From Prochlorococcus sp. AG-363-N20 (GTDB lineage: Bacteria; Cyanobacteriota; Cyanobacteriia; PCC-6307; Cyanobiaceae), in the NCBI GenBank assembly GCA_003280105.1, contig QCFX01000001.1:62001-126000 (forward strand): a DNA stretch of 64,000 bases, read 5' to 3'. The notes below the pieces were generated by a model. It saw nothing but the letters and a program-made list of their open reading frames with translations. It did not search any database and was not told where the DNA came from. The position numbers were made by a program, and so were the translations under genes. Of this stretch, positions 10,662 through 20,791 are shown in pieces (the first letter of the stretch is position 1; each line of letters opens with the position of its first letter).

Positions 10662-11051
10662 TTATAGCCTGCTATATCCACACTTACTTTCGAAAATTTT
10701 CAAAGGTAGGCCTGTTGCTTCCATGGCAGTTTTGCATTTTGCTCCAACTGTTCCATAAACCTCAACGGTAAATCCATCCCCTAACTGCGCATGACCTTGC
10801 AAATACTCTCCAACTTGTGGATTAGCTAAATGTGCAAGAAAAGCATCATCATTTTTATAGACCTCTGACCACGTAAAGCAAAGAGGATTATCAGGGTCTT
10901 GATCAAAGGTGTGATGCAACATTCCTGGTTCAGAAGCCTCTACCGCAGAATCAGTTTTAGTGGCAAGTTCCAAATATTCCTGAACTTTTTCTGGCTTAAC
11001 TTTTATACGAGCAATAAGAATGAAAGGGCTTGAAGAATCGAATGCAGTCAT
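10662..11051 (-). CDS. antibiotic biosynthesis monooxygenase (ABM) domain protein
   Basis: ILIARIKVKPEKVQEYLELA...EPGMLHHTFDQDP...WSEVYKNDDAFLAH. Confidence 0.8.
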   Translation of the reverse strand: MTAFDSSSPFILIARIKVKPEKVQEYLELATKTDSAVEASEPGMLHHTFDQDPDNPLCFTWSEVYKNDDAFLAHLANPQVGEYLQGHAQLGDGFTVEVYGTVGAKCKTAMEATGLPLKIFESKCGYSRL

Positions 11052-11329
11052 GCAGAAGTTTCAAATCAATTAAAGCCTCTCATATCTGAAAACACATTGT
11101 CTTAAAAAAAAACACTCTTTGAGCAGCTACTGACACAAAGCACAAACGAGCTAACTAAGCAAGAATGAGAAAGAGCAGAAGATTGATCTCGATGAACTGA
11201 TTCAACGCCTTCTAGAAGCATCAATTGGTACTGGGAGGAGTCGTTAAAAGAGATTCTGACATCACCCAACTAAAACAGCTAGAAAACAAATTAGTTCTAA
11301 AAGCCACCAATGGGTCATGTGAATAGCTA

Positions 11330-11470
11330 CTGTTCATACCTGACAGCATCCCGAAAATCCTTGGTATGACTGATATTCCTTATTGGCTAATGAAAATTTC
11401 ACTCTATTGATCCAAAAGGATTAGACGGAATCTCTAAATCCTGTTCAAACTTTCGAGCAATTTCCAAGAC
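11330..11470 (+). repeat. R4: EVE-head repeat
   Basis: CCTTGGTATGACTGATATTCCTTATTGGCTAATGAAAATT. Confidence 0.8.
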
Positions 11471-11474
11471 AGCG

Positions 11475-11873
11475 ATGTATAGCAACAATCACTTGACTCA
11501 AATATCCAATGTATTGGTAATTGGGTGTGGAGGTGCTGGATTACGAGCAGCTATAGAAGTCAAATTAGCTGGTCTTGAAGTTTCAGTTTTAGGAAAGCGA
11601 GCAAAAACAGATCCTCATACCGTATTAGCAGCAGGAGGTATTAATGCCGCATTTGGGAATGTAGACCCAGAAGACTCCTGGAAACAGCATTTTACAGATA
11701 CTTATTTAGAAGGATATGGAATTGGTGATGTTCACCAGATTGAACTAATGGCTAAGGAATCTCCTTTACTTGTAAATGAAATAGATACATGGGGAGCAAA
11801 CTTTGCAAAATTAGAAAATGGCAGCCTAGATCAAAGGTTTTTTGGAGCGCATACATATAGAAGAACCTTCTGA
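11475..11873 (+). pseudogene. truncated succinate dehydrogenase/fumarate reductase flavoprotein N-terminus
   Basis: VLVIGCGGAGLRAAIE...AAGGINAAFGNVDPEDSWKQHFTDTYLEGYGIGD then premature end. Confidence 0.8.
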
Positions 11874-12399
11874 TCGACGTTGCATTTTCCATGAATACAA
11901 GGAATGGTTAGGAGAAAATATTAATGACGAAGTTTGGGCAATCCCGACAGAGCCAATTCAAGAAGATCTCAATAGGTAGATCTTGCAATGAATAGGAATT
12001 CGTTCATGCAGTCTTAAGCACTAAAAAGGGTTTGGGAAGGATTAAAGCTGGGATGAGGGACCTCAGCACTAGAGACGAGACAGAAGAGGAAAACTTCCAT
12101 CTCAAAGTTTTGGGAACCATGACGATGCCTGTGAATTGCTGGAAGAGATCTACGGGGGTATGTGCGTCTCAAACGGACTATAAAGACCGTCCTTACAATG
12201 AATTCATTGAGGTCAAACAATAAAACTGCAGGCAGAAAAGACAAAAAGCCGTTTTTTGTGCCCTTATGAACTACATCTCTATTCCGTAGTGGCTATCAAT
12301 AAAGAGGACATATGGCCAAAGCGCATTCAGACTCATTTCTCAAAGAGCCTGTTAATCAACACACAAAGATGTTCTTTGACCAGCTTCAATCTTTAAACA

Positions 12400-12807
12400 A
12401 TGGAAAAACTTCTATATCGGGGTAACAAATATACCCAACACAAAGAAATTGTGTCTAAAAAGCCTGTCCAGTTAAAGTACAGGCGGAGTATTTACACTCA
12501 AAAAAGAGAATTAATGCCTAAGGTTCAAAATGATTTAATCTACCGTGGCAGCAAATACTTGTCTAAATCGTCTCCTAATAACTCTTACATATCTGATGCT
12601 AATAAAAAAATCTTCTCGTTAGCAAGGGATCTTATTAATGCACAATTTAATCTTGCCAATGATGAACTAAGTCGTAATCTATGGAATGAGGTGGCAGCCC
12701 TGAAAATTGATCCACAGCGTATTATCAATCTTATGTATAAATGCTCCTCAAGTGAAGATAATCAGAGCATGTTAGAGGCTGATTTGGATTATTTCTCCAA
12801 AAAATAA
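12400..12807 (+). CDS. DUF4278-like repeat protein
   Basis: repeated YRGNKY / YRRSIY / YRGSKY motifs. Confidence 0.6.
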   Translation: MEKLLYRGNKYTQHKEIVSKKPVQLKYRRSIYTQKRELMPKVQNDLIYRGSKYLSKSSPNNSYISDANKKIFSLARDLINAQFNLANDELSRNLWNEVAALKIDPQRIINLMYKCSSSEDNQSMLEADLDYFSKK

Positions 12808-13003
12808 TTGCAAAGGGTCCCCACAAATTAAACAATTCCAAACACAAGCTAATAATCTAAATCTAACTTCCCAATTCAGAGCTAACCTTAGTTAAGGAAG
12901 AGATGTTTGGTTTGAATATTTTTTTTGTAGCAACTGCAACATATGAGTAATATAGATCTCTGCTCTAATGGTTATCAATTTGTTCTCAAGAAAAGGGCTT
13001 TAA

Positions 13004-13198
13004 ATGGTCAACCGCCTCTATAGATCAAAATCAACAAGAAGATTGATAACAAGACCTTCTAAGCCAATAAATGATTTAAGACACTCCAGTAATTTCAATA
13101 ATGGACTAGATAGAGACATTGCTGCCATGAAGAAAGTTTGGAACATGCTACTGGAAGGTTCAATACGCTGGTTTGGGGAAGTAGGTCGTAAATATTAG
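13004..13198 (+). CDS. small hypothetical protein, possibly related to the DUF4278-like neighbour
   Basis: ORF track; N-terminal RLYRSKSTRRL. Confidence 0.4.
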   Translation: MVNRLYRSKSTRRLITRPSKPINDLRHSSNFNNGLDRDIAAMKKVWNMLLEGSIRWFGEVGRKY

Positions 13199-13359
13199 TC
13201 TTCCTGCTTAGATTCTGAAGAGAGGTAAAAGAGCTAAATGGCTATTTTCTTGTGTCCAAATATACATTGTATAGGTTTCTGATCTACTGTGGAAATGAAA
13301 GATTAGCAAGATCTTAGATGGGTCAATCAATCCAAATTGGTCTTGGATAGAATAATGTT

Positions 13360-13373
13360 GTATCTAAATATAC
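13360..13373 (+). promoter_or_regulatory. NtcA box GTA-N8-TAC upstream of nirA
   Basis: GTATCTAAATATAC followed by a TAN3T-type -10 (TATTTT) at 13398. Confidence 0.6.
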
Positions 13374-13576
13374 TATATTCTAAATTCAAGAAATTTCTAT
13401 TTTGGTTTAATCTGATACATAGAGAGTGAGCTGCTAAATGCATTAATAGGAGATCAAGTTTATTCCTTTGCTATGAATAGAGGTCTGGCATCACAAAATT
13501 AGAAAGGCTGAGGCATTCCTCAATTCATTATTCTCTTTTTTTAAGATACAAATCAATAGCACTCAAAAACTAAGCC

Positions 13577-15181
13577 ATGAAACCGTATTTAGAAGGAAAA
13601 AAATTAAATAAAATAGAAAAGAATAAGGCTATGAAAGATGGACTTCTATTAGGTAGTCAAATAGAAGAGTTTGCCAAAATTGGTTGGGAGAAAATGGACA
13701 AAACCGACTTAGAACTTCGCTTGAAATGGTATGGGATGTTCTGGCGGCCTAAAACACCAGGAAAATTTATGCTTCGTTTACGAATAACTAATGGGATACT
13801 AAATGCACGTCAATTAAATTTAATTGCATCTATTGTTGCTCGTTATGCAGAAGATGGAAGTTGCGATATCACTACAAGGCAAAACCTTCAACTCCGTGGA
13901 ATTCTTATTAGTGACCTGCCTGAAATTCTTAGACGTCTAAAAAATGCTGGTATAGAAACCATCCAATCAGGATTTGATAACCCAAGAAATGTCACAGGTA
14001 ATCCATTAGCAGGAATCGATCCAAAAGAAATTATAGATACCAGACCATATACATTGGAGTTGGAAAATTACTTAACTAATAATGGAGAAGGAAATTCTGA
14101 ATTCTCTAATTTGCCAAGAAAATGGAACACTGCAGTAGCAGGTTCACATGACAACTTTCTTTTGCATAATGACATTATCTTCCACCCAGTTATAAAAGAA
14201 GGGGAACTTGGTTTTAGTGTTTGGGTTGGAGGGATTCTTTCTTCTCAATTAAATGATTACGCTATTCCTCTTAATGTATGGGTTAAACCACATGAAATCT
14301 GTAATTTCACAGGTGTAGTTATATCTTGTTGGCGCGATGATGGAGAACGTTATAAACGTCCTAAAGGACGATTTAGATTCTACTTAAATCAAGTGGGATT
14401 AGAAAATTTTAGGAGTGATGTTCAAGAAAAATTTGGAAGGCTTATTCCAGACCCTGGTTCTATATTTTCACAAAAACCACGTTCTTTCTTTGGGATTCAT
14501 CCTCAAAAGCAGTTAGGACTTAACTATGCAGGCATACATATTCCAGTAGGTCGGCTTTCAGCAGAAGAAATTCAAGATTTGGCAAACATAAGTGCAACAC
14601 ATGGGAGCAGTGAAGTACGTCTTACTGAAGATCAGAATGTGATCATAATTAATATCCCAGACAAACAAGTTGATAGTTTTAAAGCTAATCCTTTATTAAA
14701 GAAGTTTCCTCTCAGCCCAAAAGCAATAGCGGCAGGAACTGTCTCATGTACAGGTAATACCTACTGCAGTTTTGCTATGACAAATACTAAAGATCAGGCT
14801 CTAAAGATATCTAAGGAGCTTGACTCAGAAATTGATTTACCTGAAGAACTAAAGATTCACTGGACAGGGTGTCCTAATAGTTGTGGTCAAGCCTATATGG
14901 GAGCAATAGGCCTAACCGGGACAAAAGCTAGAAATGCTGATGGGGAAATGATTGAGGCTTATGACATATCAATTGGAGGAGAACAAGGTCCAAATCCAAA
15001 GATAGGAAAGTTAAAACATAAGTCAGTGCCTACTGCTGAATTAAAAAATATATTGAAAAAATTATTGATTGAAAATTACTCTGCAATTCCAAAGACCAAG
15101 AATTCCTCTGAGAAATTTATTACTTTAAATCAGATTATTGTTTGGATTCGGCAGTTAGGAAAAAGCAGTAATTCTCCATAA
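13577..15181 (+). CDS. nirA: ferredoxin-nitrite reductase
   Basis: siroheme/4Fe-4S Cys pattern (TVSCTGNTYCSFAMT, HWTGCPNSCGQ), TTRQNLQLRG. Confidence 0.93.
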   Translation: MKPYLEGKKLNKIEKNKAMKDGLLLGSQIEEFAKIGWEKMDKTDLELRLKWYGMFWRPKTPGKFMLRLRITNGILNARQLNLIASIVARYAEDGSCDITTRQNLQLRGILISDLPEILRRLKNAGIETIQSGFDNPRNVTGNPLAGIDPKEIIDTRPYTLELENYLTNNGEGNSEFSNLPRKWNTAVAGSHDNFLLHNDIIFHPVIKEGELGFSVWVGGILSSQLNDYAIPLNVWVKPHEICNFTGVVISCWRDDGERYKRPKGRFRFYLNQVGLENFRSDVQEKFGRLIPDPGSIFSQKPRSFFGIHPQKQLGLNYAGIHIPVGRLSAEEIQDLANISATHGSSEVRLTEDQNVIIINIPDKQVDSFKANPLLKKFPLSPKAIAAGTVSCTGNTYCSFAMTNTKDQALKISKELDSEIDLPEELKIHWTGCPNSCGQAYMGAIGLTGTKARNADGEMIEAYDISIGGEQGPNPKIGKLKHKSVPTAELKNILKKLLIENYSAIPKTKNSSEKFITLNQIIVWIRQLGKSSNSP

Positions 15182-15221
15182 TCTGCTTTTTCCAAAACCA
15201 CAATCATTTATTAACTTCTCC

Positions 15222-15365
15222 ATGCAATTTAAATCCAATTCAACTGATTTCTTTAGTCGCATTGTCAATTGGCTAAGTGAATTTGGAAGTGACCGTCCAC
15301 TAATTAATCGTCAAGGCGGAAGTAAAGATCCTTTTTCAAGACTAATGAATCGCATTAGCAGGTAA
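15222..15365 (+). CDS. 47-aa small ORF between nirA and focA (MQFKSNSTDFFSRIVNWLSEFGSDRPLINRQGGSKDPFSRLMNRISR)
   Basis: read manually; ATG to TAA in the nirA-focA gap. Confidence 0.5.
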   Translation: MQFKSNSTDFFSRIVNWLSEFGSDRPLINRQGGSKDPFSRLMNRISR

Positions 15366-15410
15366 ATAAATCAATTTAAAAATATCTTCAACACAATCAC
15401 TTTTAAAAAC

Positions 15411-16322
15411 ATGGATTCAAACACCTCACAAATGGATTATGTCCTTCCTAATGAATTAGTAGATGGAATGATTGCAGCGGGTGGGAAAAAATCTACTGTA
15501 AGTACAAAAAACTTACTAGTAAGAGGTTTTTACTCTGGGGCAATACTTGGCTTAGCCACATGTCTAGCAATAACTGTAGGTATTCAATCTGGGATGCCTT
15601 TCCTTGGCTCAGTTATCTTTCCATTTGGTTTTGCAAGCATAGTACTTTTTGGTATGGAGCTAGTTACTGGAAATTTTGCTCTATTACCTATGGCAACTTG
15701 GGCGGGTAAATCCTCCTGGAAAGCCACATTTAGAAATTGGGGTTGGGTCTGGATAGGTAATTTCTTAGGCACATTTCTTGTGGCAGTTTTACTTTCAATT
15801 AGTTTGACAAGCGCAGGAACTATTGACCCTTTATCTGCAGCTGAAGGAGGTAAAGGATGGGCCGTTGTTGCATCAAAACTGATATCTATAAATCAATCAA
15901 ATGTTCTTACCAAGTATGAGTCTCTAGGAAGTACTGGACTTTTCCTAGCATTTATACGAGGTGTTATTGCTAACTGGCTCGTATGTCTTGGAGTCACAAT
16001 GGCTCTAGTAAGTAAAAGTGTTCCAGGAAAACTTCTTGCTTGTTGGCTACCAATTACTGCATTCCAAACAATGGGCATGGAGCACATTGTTGTAAATATG
16101 TTTTTGCATACAGTAGGTCCTCTTCTAGGATCTGGAGTGCCCTTCAGTAAGGTTATCTTTTGGAATTTCCTGCCAGTTACTGTTGGCAACATTATTGGAG
16201 GAATGGTTTTTATAGGCATGCTCTTCTACAGCACACATCGCACCAAGATGTCTAATGTCCTGCCAACAGTTCATGATGAAAAGCTGGAACGAGAACTAGC
16301 AGCAGAACTTGGTGCACGCTAA
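15411..16322 (+). CDS. focA: formate/nitrite transporter family protein
   Basis: FNT features FGMELVTGNFALLPMA, NWLVCLGVTMA, GMEHIVVNMF. Confidence 0.92.
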   Translation: MDSNTSQMDYVLPNELVDGMIAAGGKKSTVSTKNLLVRGFYSGAILGLATCLAITVGIQSGMPFLGSVIFPFGFASIVLFGMELVTGNFALLPMATWAGKSSWKATFRNWGWVWIGNFLGTFLVAVLLSISLTSAGTIDPLSAAEGGKGWAVVASKLISINQSNVLTKYESLGSTGLFLAFIRGVIANWLVCLGVTMALVSKSVPGKLLACWLPITAFQTMGMEHIVVNMFLHTVGPLLGSGVPFSKVIFWNFLPVTVGNIIGGMVFIGMLFYSTHRTKMSNVLPTVHDEKLERELAAELGAR

Positions 16323-17052
16323 AGATAAAGGACTATCTATGGCCATCAATGAAGACTCAATCTGGGAAAAGCTCAACCAATCCCGCAGGGTTCCCCTAGA
16401 GCCTTGCTGGTTGGGTGAGGTTTATTCACTCAATCTTCAGGCAGACCTTCGCTTTGCGATAACTGAGCAACTCGGATTACTAAGCAATAAAGGTTGGCCA
16501 GTTTTAGAGTTGATAATTAAAAAAGCAGGGGCTCAACCAGAGTTAATTAGTGCAGCAGGACTGTGTCATCAAACTGAGGCAAAAACTTGGTTGCTAAAGC
16601 TGCTCAAAGAAGAGAAACACCTCAAGCTGCCAGTTCTGCAAGCACTTGCATGCTGGGGAGGTGAACTTCCAATCATGCTCTTTAGGAATGTCTTAAGCGA
16701 AAAATCCCAACCCCTTCTCTTAGCAGGCTTGGAATTACTTAAATTCAAAGTTCATCAACTCAGTGATGAACTTCTTCTTGATCTTGTTCAGAAACCATTA
16801 AAAGATTTTCGCGATCCAGTTGTGTTATCAACTATTAGGGTTTTACAACGTCGCAATAGTGCCGCCGTCAACTCACAAATTGCAGAAATTGCTAAACACG
16901 GATCAGAAGCAACAGCTCGTGCAGCACTTCTTGCCCTCAGTTGTATAGCCACTTCCCATAGCCTTGTAACCCTGTCAAATCTTCTCAATGAGCTCCCAAA
17001 AGGCCCCCTAAAAGAGATGGCCGAAAAGCAACTGCAACTTCAAGACAAATAG
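16309..17052 (+). CDS. HEAT-repeat-like protein in the nitrite assimilation cluster
   Basis: helical repeat pattern; overlaps the 3' end of focA. Confidence 0.6.
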   Translation: MVHAKDKGLSMAINEDSIWEKLNQSRRVPLEPCWLGEVYSLNLQADLRFAITEQLGLLSNKGWPVLELIIKKAGAQPELISAAGLCHQTEAKTWLLKLLKEEKHLKLPVLQALACWGGELPIMLFRNVLSEKSQPLLLAGLELLKFKVHQLSDELLLDLVQKPLKDFRDPVVLSTIRVLQRRNSAAVNSQIAEIAKHGSEATARAALLALSCIATSHSLVTLSNLLNELPKGPLKEMAEKQLQLQDK

Positions 17053-17077
17053 GTCAAGATAGAAAAAACAGAAATCC

Positions 17078-17235
17078 CCTGAGCTCAAGGGTTTATTCAA
17101 ACTTTATTCAAACCGCCCATTTTCACTCACAAACATTGGTATGAATGAAATTAACTACTGGCTAATGAAAACTTTTATCCTATGGATACCAAAGGGTTAG
17201 AGCGAACCTCTAAATCTTGTTCAAGCTTTTCTAGG
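17078..17235 (+). repeat. R5: EVE-head repeat
   Basis: TTATTCAAACTTTATTCAAACCG...GGTATGAATGAAATTAACTACTGGCTAATGAAAAC. Confidence 0.88.
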
Positions 17236-17243
17236 TAGCCAAA

Positions 17244-17447
17244 ATGCGTACAAAAATGTCTCCCAGAAGAGCTTTGCTTACTGCGGCAATAATGTCTGTT
17301 ATACCAACTCTTCTCTTTGCTACTTGCTCTGAGAAGTTTTCAGTTTTCGGAATCCTAATTACCTCCACACTCATTAATTGGCCAGTAATCCGATGGCTTG
17401 ATGATCGTCAGTGGTATAGAGAATGGATCAAAAAGGAATCTAAATAG
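17244..17447 (+). CDS. small membrane protein
   Basis: ORF track; two hydrophobic segments. Confidence 0.55.
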   Translation: MRTKMSPRRALLTAAIMSVIPTLLFATCSEKFSVFGILITSTLINWPVIRWLDDRQWYREWIKKESK

Positions 17448-17461
17448 TCGAATTGTTCCTA

Positions 17462-17575
17462 AAAAACCGCAAGCACTCCTGCCATGAATGAACCTAACTA
17501 TTGGCTAATAAAAACTTCCCTTTAGGTGATAGCAACCGATCTCAGAGAATCAGACATTTCTATTCAAACTTGGGA
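17462..17575 (+). repeat. R6: EVE-head repeat
   Basis: ATGAATGAACCTAACTATTGGCTAATAAAAACTTCCCTTTAGGTGATAGCAACCGATCTCAGAGAATC. Confidence 0.85.
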
Positions 17576-17615
17576 AATTTGCTGAGAATCCTCATCAATG
17601 ATTTTTCCTAGTCTC

Positions 17616-18533
17616 TTAGAAATTAAATCCTGATCTTTTCTTGCTACTAGAAACACAACCTAATTTCAATCTTTTCATTCCGCCATCATCCCAAAGCCAG
17701 TAAACAGGAACGGCTGCTTTTGCTTTTCGCAAATCAGCCCTATCTCGCAAACTGACAGGAATAAATTCCTTATTTGGATCAAAGTCCCTATCTCTTACTG
17801 CTTGATTCAATACCATGCTGCCCTCCTTACCTGAAACAGATTGGTGATAAGTCCCAATAGGTATTTGGAGAGCACCCATTTTTCGATTGAGGTAAATCAC
17901 GTGATGGGGCTCATCCCATTGAGGGTTGAGCAGAGTAAAAGTACGGCTTCCATCTAAAACCAAGTTGTGATCAATCTGATGGTGATGAACGTAATACTGC
18001 TCAAATTCCTCGTCATTAGGAGGAGAGATTGCAGCTCCATGATGAATTACCACATCAGATCCATTAGAGCCGTTAACTCCTGCATCAAAGAACGTGACTT
18101 GAGGAGTTTCACGAAAGACATTAGTAGGGACAAAATTCAGAGATGTCTTTTTCTCCTTTTTTGATTGATTCCACTTAACTTTGATTTTTATTGAGGCATT
18201 TAAATTTCTCAAAACAGGACAGTCCTTCGTGGCCTTTTGAAGGACCTTCAATTGATCAGCTCCTAAATTAGGTGGCATATCAATTTGAAGCAATAAGGAG
18301 TCAATCTTGCGAGGGCCCTGAGTTGTCATTTTCTTATCAATTACAACTTTTATCTCATCTAATTTCCACTCTTTCTCTTTAGCAGTGATTCCCATCACTG
18401 TAAGGAAACAAGTCCCTACAGCTGAAGCCAATAAATCAGTAGGAGCAAAGTTCTCTCCTTTGCCTGCATGGTCAACAGGTGCATCGGTTCTGAGTTTTTC
18501 TCCAGAATTTACATGCTTCGCTTCAGTATGCAA
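17616..18533 (-). CDS. OsmC-like domain fused to a C-terminal cupin-like domain
   Basis: APTDLLASAVGTCFLTVMGI (OsmC); C-terminal RTFTLLNPQWDEPHHVIYLNRKMGALQIPIGTYHQSVSGKEGSMVLNQ. Confidence 0.75.
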   Translation of the reverse strand: MHTEAKHVNSGEKLRTDAPVDHAGKGENFAPTDLLASAVGTCFLTVMGITAKEKEWKLDEIKVVIDKKMTTQGPRKIDSLLLQIDMPPNLGADQLKVLQKATKDCPVLRNLNASIKIKVKWNQSKKEKKTSLNFVPTNVFRETPQVTFFDAGVNGSNGSDVVIHHGAAISPPNDEEFEQYYVHHHQIDHNLVLDGSRTFTLLNPQWDEPHHVIYLNRKMGALQIPIGTYHQSVSGKEGSMVLNQAVRDRDFDPNKEFIPVSLRDRADLRKAKAAVPVYWLWDDGGMKRLKLGCVSSSKKRSGFNF

Positions 18534-18935
18534 ATCTCCTAAATAACGGCAAATGATCTTGTCTACACTTCATAGAGCTTACAAGTAGATTTAGTGGGAT
18601 GAAGTTTGCATTCTTGCTCCCAAAAGTTAACTTGATTTTTATTCGGCAACTTGTAATTAAAATCGTGGATATGGTCTATGTCCCTAAGTGGGTTTGCAAT
18701 TACAGTGAAAGGAGTTCTTAGTTTCATAACCCTCCTATTTGGCTGATTTATTTATAACACATTTACGTGAATTATCTATAGGGCTTTTACGAAAGCATTT
18801 AGACTTTACGGTTCTTACTAGCTAAAGTGTTATTAACCGAATCAGGTGATATTTACCGTATACACTTCTTCGGTTTACAACATTAGTTCTTTCTGAAACT
18901 AGAGGCAAACTAATGGTGTTCCCGCACAGAACATC

Positions 18936-19229
18936 ATGTACACATCCTTATTCGACTCCGTTTTTGCTGACTCATTCTTTTCTCCAATGAGGACTGTTTA
19001 TGTTGTCACTGATAGCCAACTAGAGGAGATCAAACGTAAGCAACGGCAAGAGGAACTCGACAATCTTGAAGCTTCCCGCAAGAGGCTGGAAGAGACCTAT
19101 CAATCTCGCATCAAAATTATTGATGAACGTGAGCATGAGCTTCAAGAAGAACTCAAAGCGTTAACCCCAGCAGAAAAAAAAACTGAACTCACTACTGAAG
19201 AGACTGAAAAGTGTGCTGTTAAGCCTTAA
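18936..19229 (+). CDS. coiled-coil hypothetical protein
   Basis: ORF track; charged heptad-like region; followed by a terminator. Confidence 0.65.
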   Translation: MYTSLFDSVFADSFFSPMRTVYVVTDSQLEEIKRKQRQEELDNLEASRKRLEETYQSRIKIIDEREHELQEELKALTPAEKKTELTTEETEKCAVKP

Positions 19230-19271
19230 GCTCTTCGGCTAGCTGAGTGATGGGGATCGCTAAGGACGCCT

Positions 19272-19298
19272 AGAGGGGCCTAAGAGGCCCCTTTTTCT
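19272..19298 (+). terminator. rho-independent terminator
   Basis: AGGGGCCTAAGAGGCCCCTTTTT. Confidence 0.85.
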
Positions 19299-19379
19299 TG
19301 CAATTTCAGAGATTTTGATGACTAAGCAATACTTCTTATGAATGGTTATAAGTAACTACCAGATAATAAAATTATGAGC

Positions 19380-20126
19380 CTAATAATTCTTAGCCACATT
19401 AGATTGCTGCCTAACAAGTTCAAAAAACTCTTGCTTCAGGCTTGAATCATGACGAAAATCACCTCTAACCACTGAGTTAATCATGCTTGTTTCTGGCTCT
19501 TTAACACCTCGCCATTTCATACAGTAATGCTGCGCCTTAATAATGATTCCTAAACCCTTAGGTTCACATAGGCGTTCGATTTCATCGGCGAGGATCATCA
19601 CAGCTTCCTCTTGAATATGAGGCCTAGAAAAAACCCAATCAGCTACTCGTGCAAACTTTGAAAGACCAATAACTTTCTCGCCTGGCTTAATTCCTATCCA
19701 ACAATCGCCCAATATCGGTACTAAATGATGAGAGCAGGCAGATCGAACAGTAATTGGTCCAACAGTATATATTTCATCTAAATTCTTATCATTTGGAAAA
19801 CTAGTAACTTTTGGCTGATCATGATATCTTCCCTTGAAAACCTCATTTATGTACATCCTTGATACTCTTTCTGCAGTCTCTTGAGTATTATGGTCGTTGT
19901 CAATATCAATCAACAAAGTTTTAAGTAGATCTCTGACTCTAGTAGCGACCTCTTTCTCTAGAGTATCTAATTCACCTGGTAAAATGTAATCTGAAATATT
20001 ATCATTTGCATGAAATCTAGCTCCATCAGACTTGATTCGTTCACGAATTATTTCTGATACCAACTTGCAGGACATCTTATCTTGAAGATCATCTTTAATA
20101 TTCTCATTAGGGGCTGTAGAAGTCAT
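19380..20126 (-). CDS. folE: GTP cyclohydrolase I
   Basis: GPITVRSACSHHLVPILGDCWIGI, GLSKFARVADWVFSRPHIQE. Confidence 0.93.
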   Translation of the reverse strand: MTSTAPNENIKDDLQDKMSCKLVSEIIRERIKSDGARFHANDNISDYILPGELDTLEKEVATRVRDLLKTLLIDIDNDHNTQETAERVSRMYINEVFKGRYHDQPKVTSFPNDKNLDEIYTVGPITVRSACSHHLVPILGDCWIGIKPGEKVIGLSKFARVADWVFSRPHIQEEAVMILADEIERLCEPKGLGIIIKAQHYCMKWRGVKEPETSMINSVVRGDFRHDSSLKQEFFELVRQQSNVAKNY

Positions 20127-20228
20127 AAATTGTATATTAAAAGAGCAAAAAACAAATAAAAGTTAATTAGCGAGCATAGAGCTTAACATATTAGGTTAGT
20201 AGTGTCACGAGGGGGAATCATTAATTAC

Positions 20229-20420
20229 ATGCCTAAAACGAATTGGCTCAAAGGTTTGAAATTAAATATCCATGCTCCAGGCACTGGATTTGCATTGATG
20301 GTCTTGGCACTTACTCAGATACCAGTAGCAATCAAAACATCGGCAGAGATCTATTGCATGGAGAAAGTGGGAGTCCAAACAGGCTCATTCGTCGCGGCAG
20401 TGAAGGAATGCAATGGATAG
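20229..20420 (+). CDS. 63-aa small hypothetical ORF
   Basis: MPKTNWLKGLKLNIHAPGTGFALMVLALTQIPVAI... Confidence 0.4.
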   Translation: MPKTNWLKGLKLNIHAPGTGFALMVLALTQIPVAIKTSAEIYCMEKVGVQTGSFVAAVKECNG

Positions 20421-20492
20421 ATAGTCAGGTCTTTTACCTATATCGATTCAAGGAAATAGCGTTTAAATTTCAAGGAACCGGTCAAACTTGTT

Positions 20493-20651
20493 GTGCTGAT
20501 TGCAGCAACATTCTCTGAAGTGCTGAATTCCCCAGTGGGGATTGGGTTGGTCGTGGTGTTTTTCGCGTCCTTCTTGACACTAAGCGTGACTGCTTTTGGG
20601 TTTGGGACGAGGAACGAGAACCGTAGAGCTCAAGGACATGATCAGGATTAA
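20493..20651 (+). CDS. 52-aa small TM ORF (GTG start)
   Basis: read manually: MLIAATFSEVLNSPVGIGLVVVFFASFLTLSVTAFGFGTRNENRRAQGHDQD. Confidence 0.4.
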   Translation: MLIAATFSEVLNSPVGIGLVVVFFASFLTLSVTAFGFGTRNENRRAQGHDQD

Positions 20652-20655
20652 TTCA

Positions 20656-20790
20656 ATGAACCACTTCACCGCTACCTACATCGACTTCATTCAAACCATT
20701 GGTGTGATTGTGATCTTTGGTGTTGCTGCTTATGCCGTCAAAGAGATGCTTCTACGTGTAGAGAAAGTACAGATCAAAGTAGAAGAGTGA
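20656..20790 (+). CDS. 44-aa small TM ORF
   Basis: MNHFTATYIDFIQTIGVIVIFGVAAYAVKEMLLRVEKVQIKVEE. Confidence 0.5.
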   Translation: MNHFTATYIDFIQTIGVIVIFGVAAYAVKEMLLRVEKVQIKVEE

Positions 20791-20791
20791 G

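Noticed and set aside
10547-10771. 74-aa + ORF MIWLNQLEANENLYAIDTKG...
   Set aside because: Lies across repeat R3 and antisense to the ABM gene end; explained by the repeat.
20243-20518. 91-aa + strand ORF overlapping 20229-20420
   Set aside because: Alternate frame; composition less protein-like than the 63-aa ORF.
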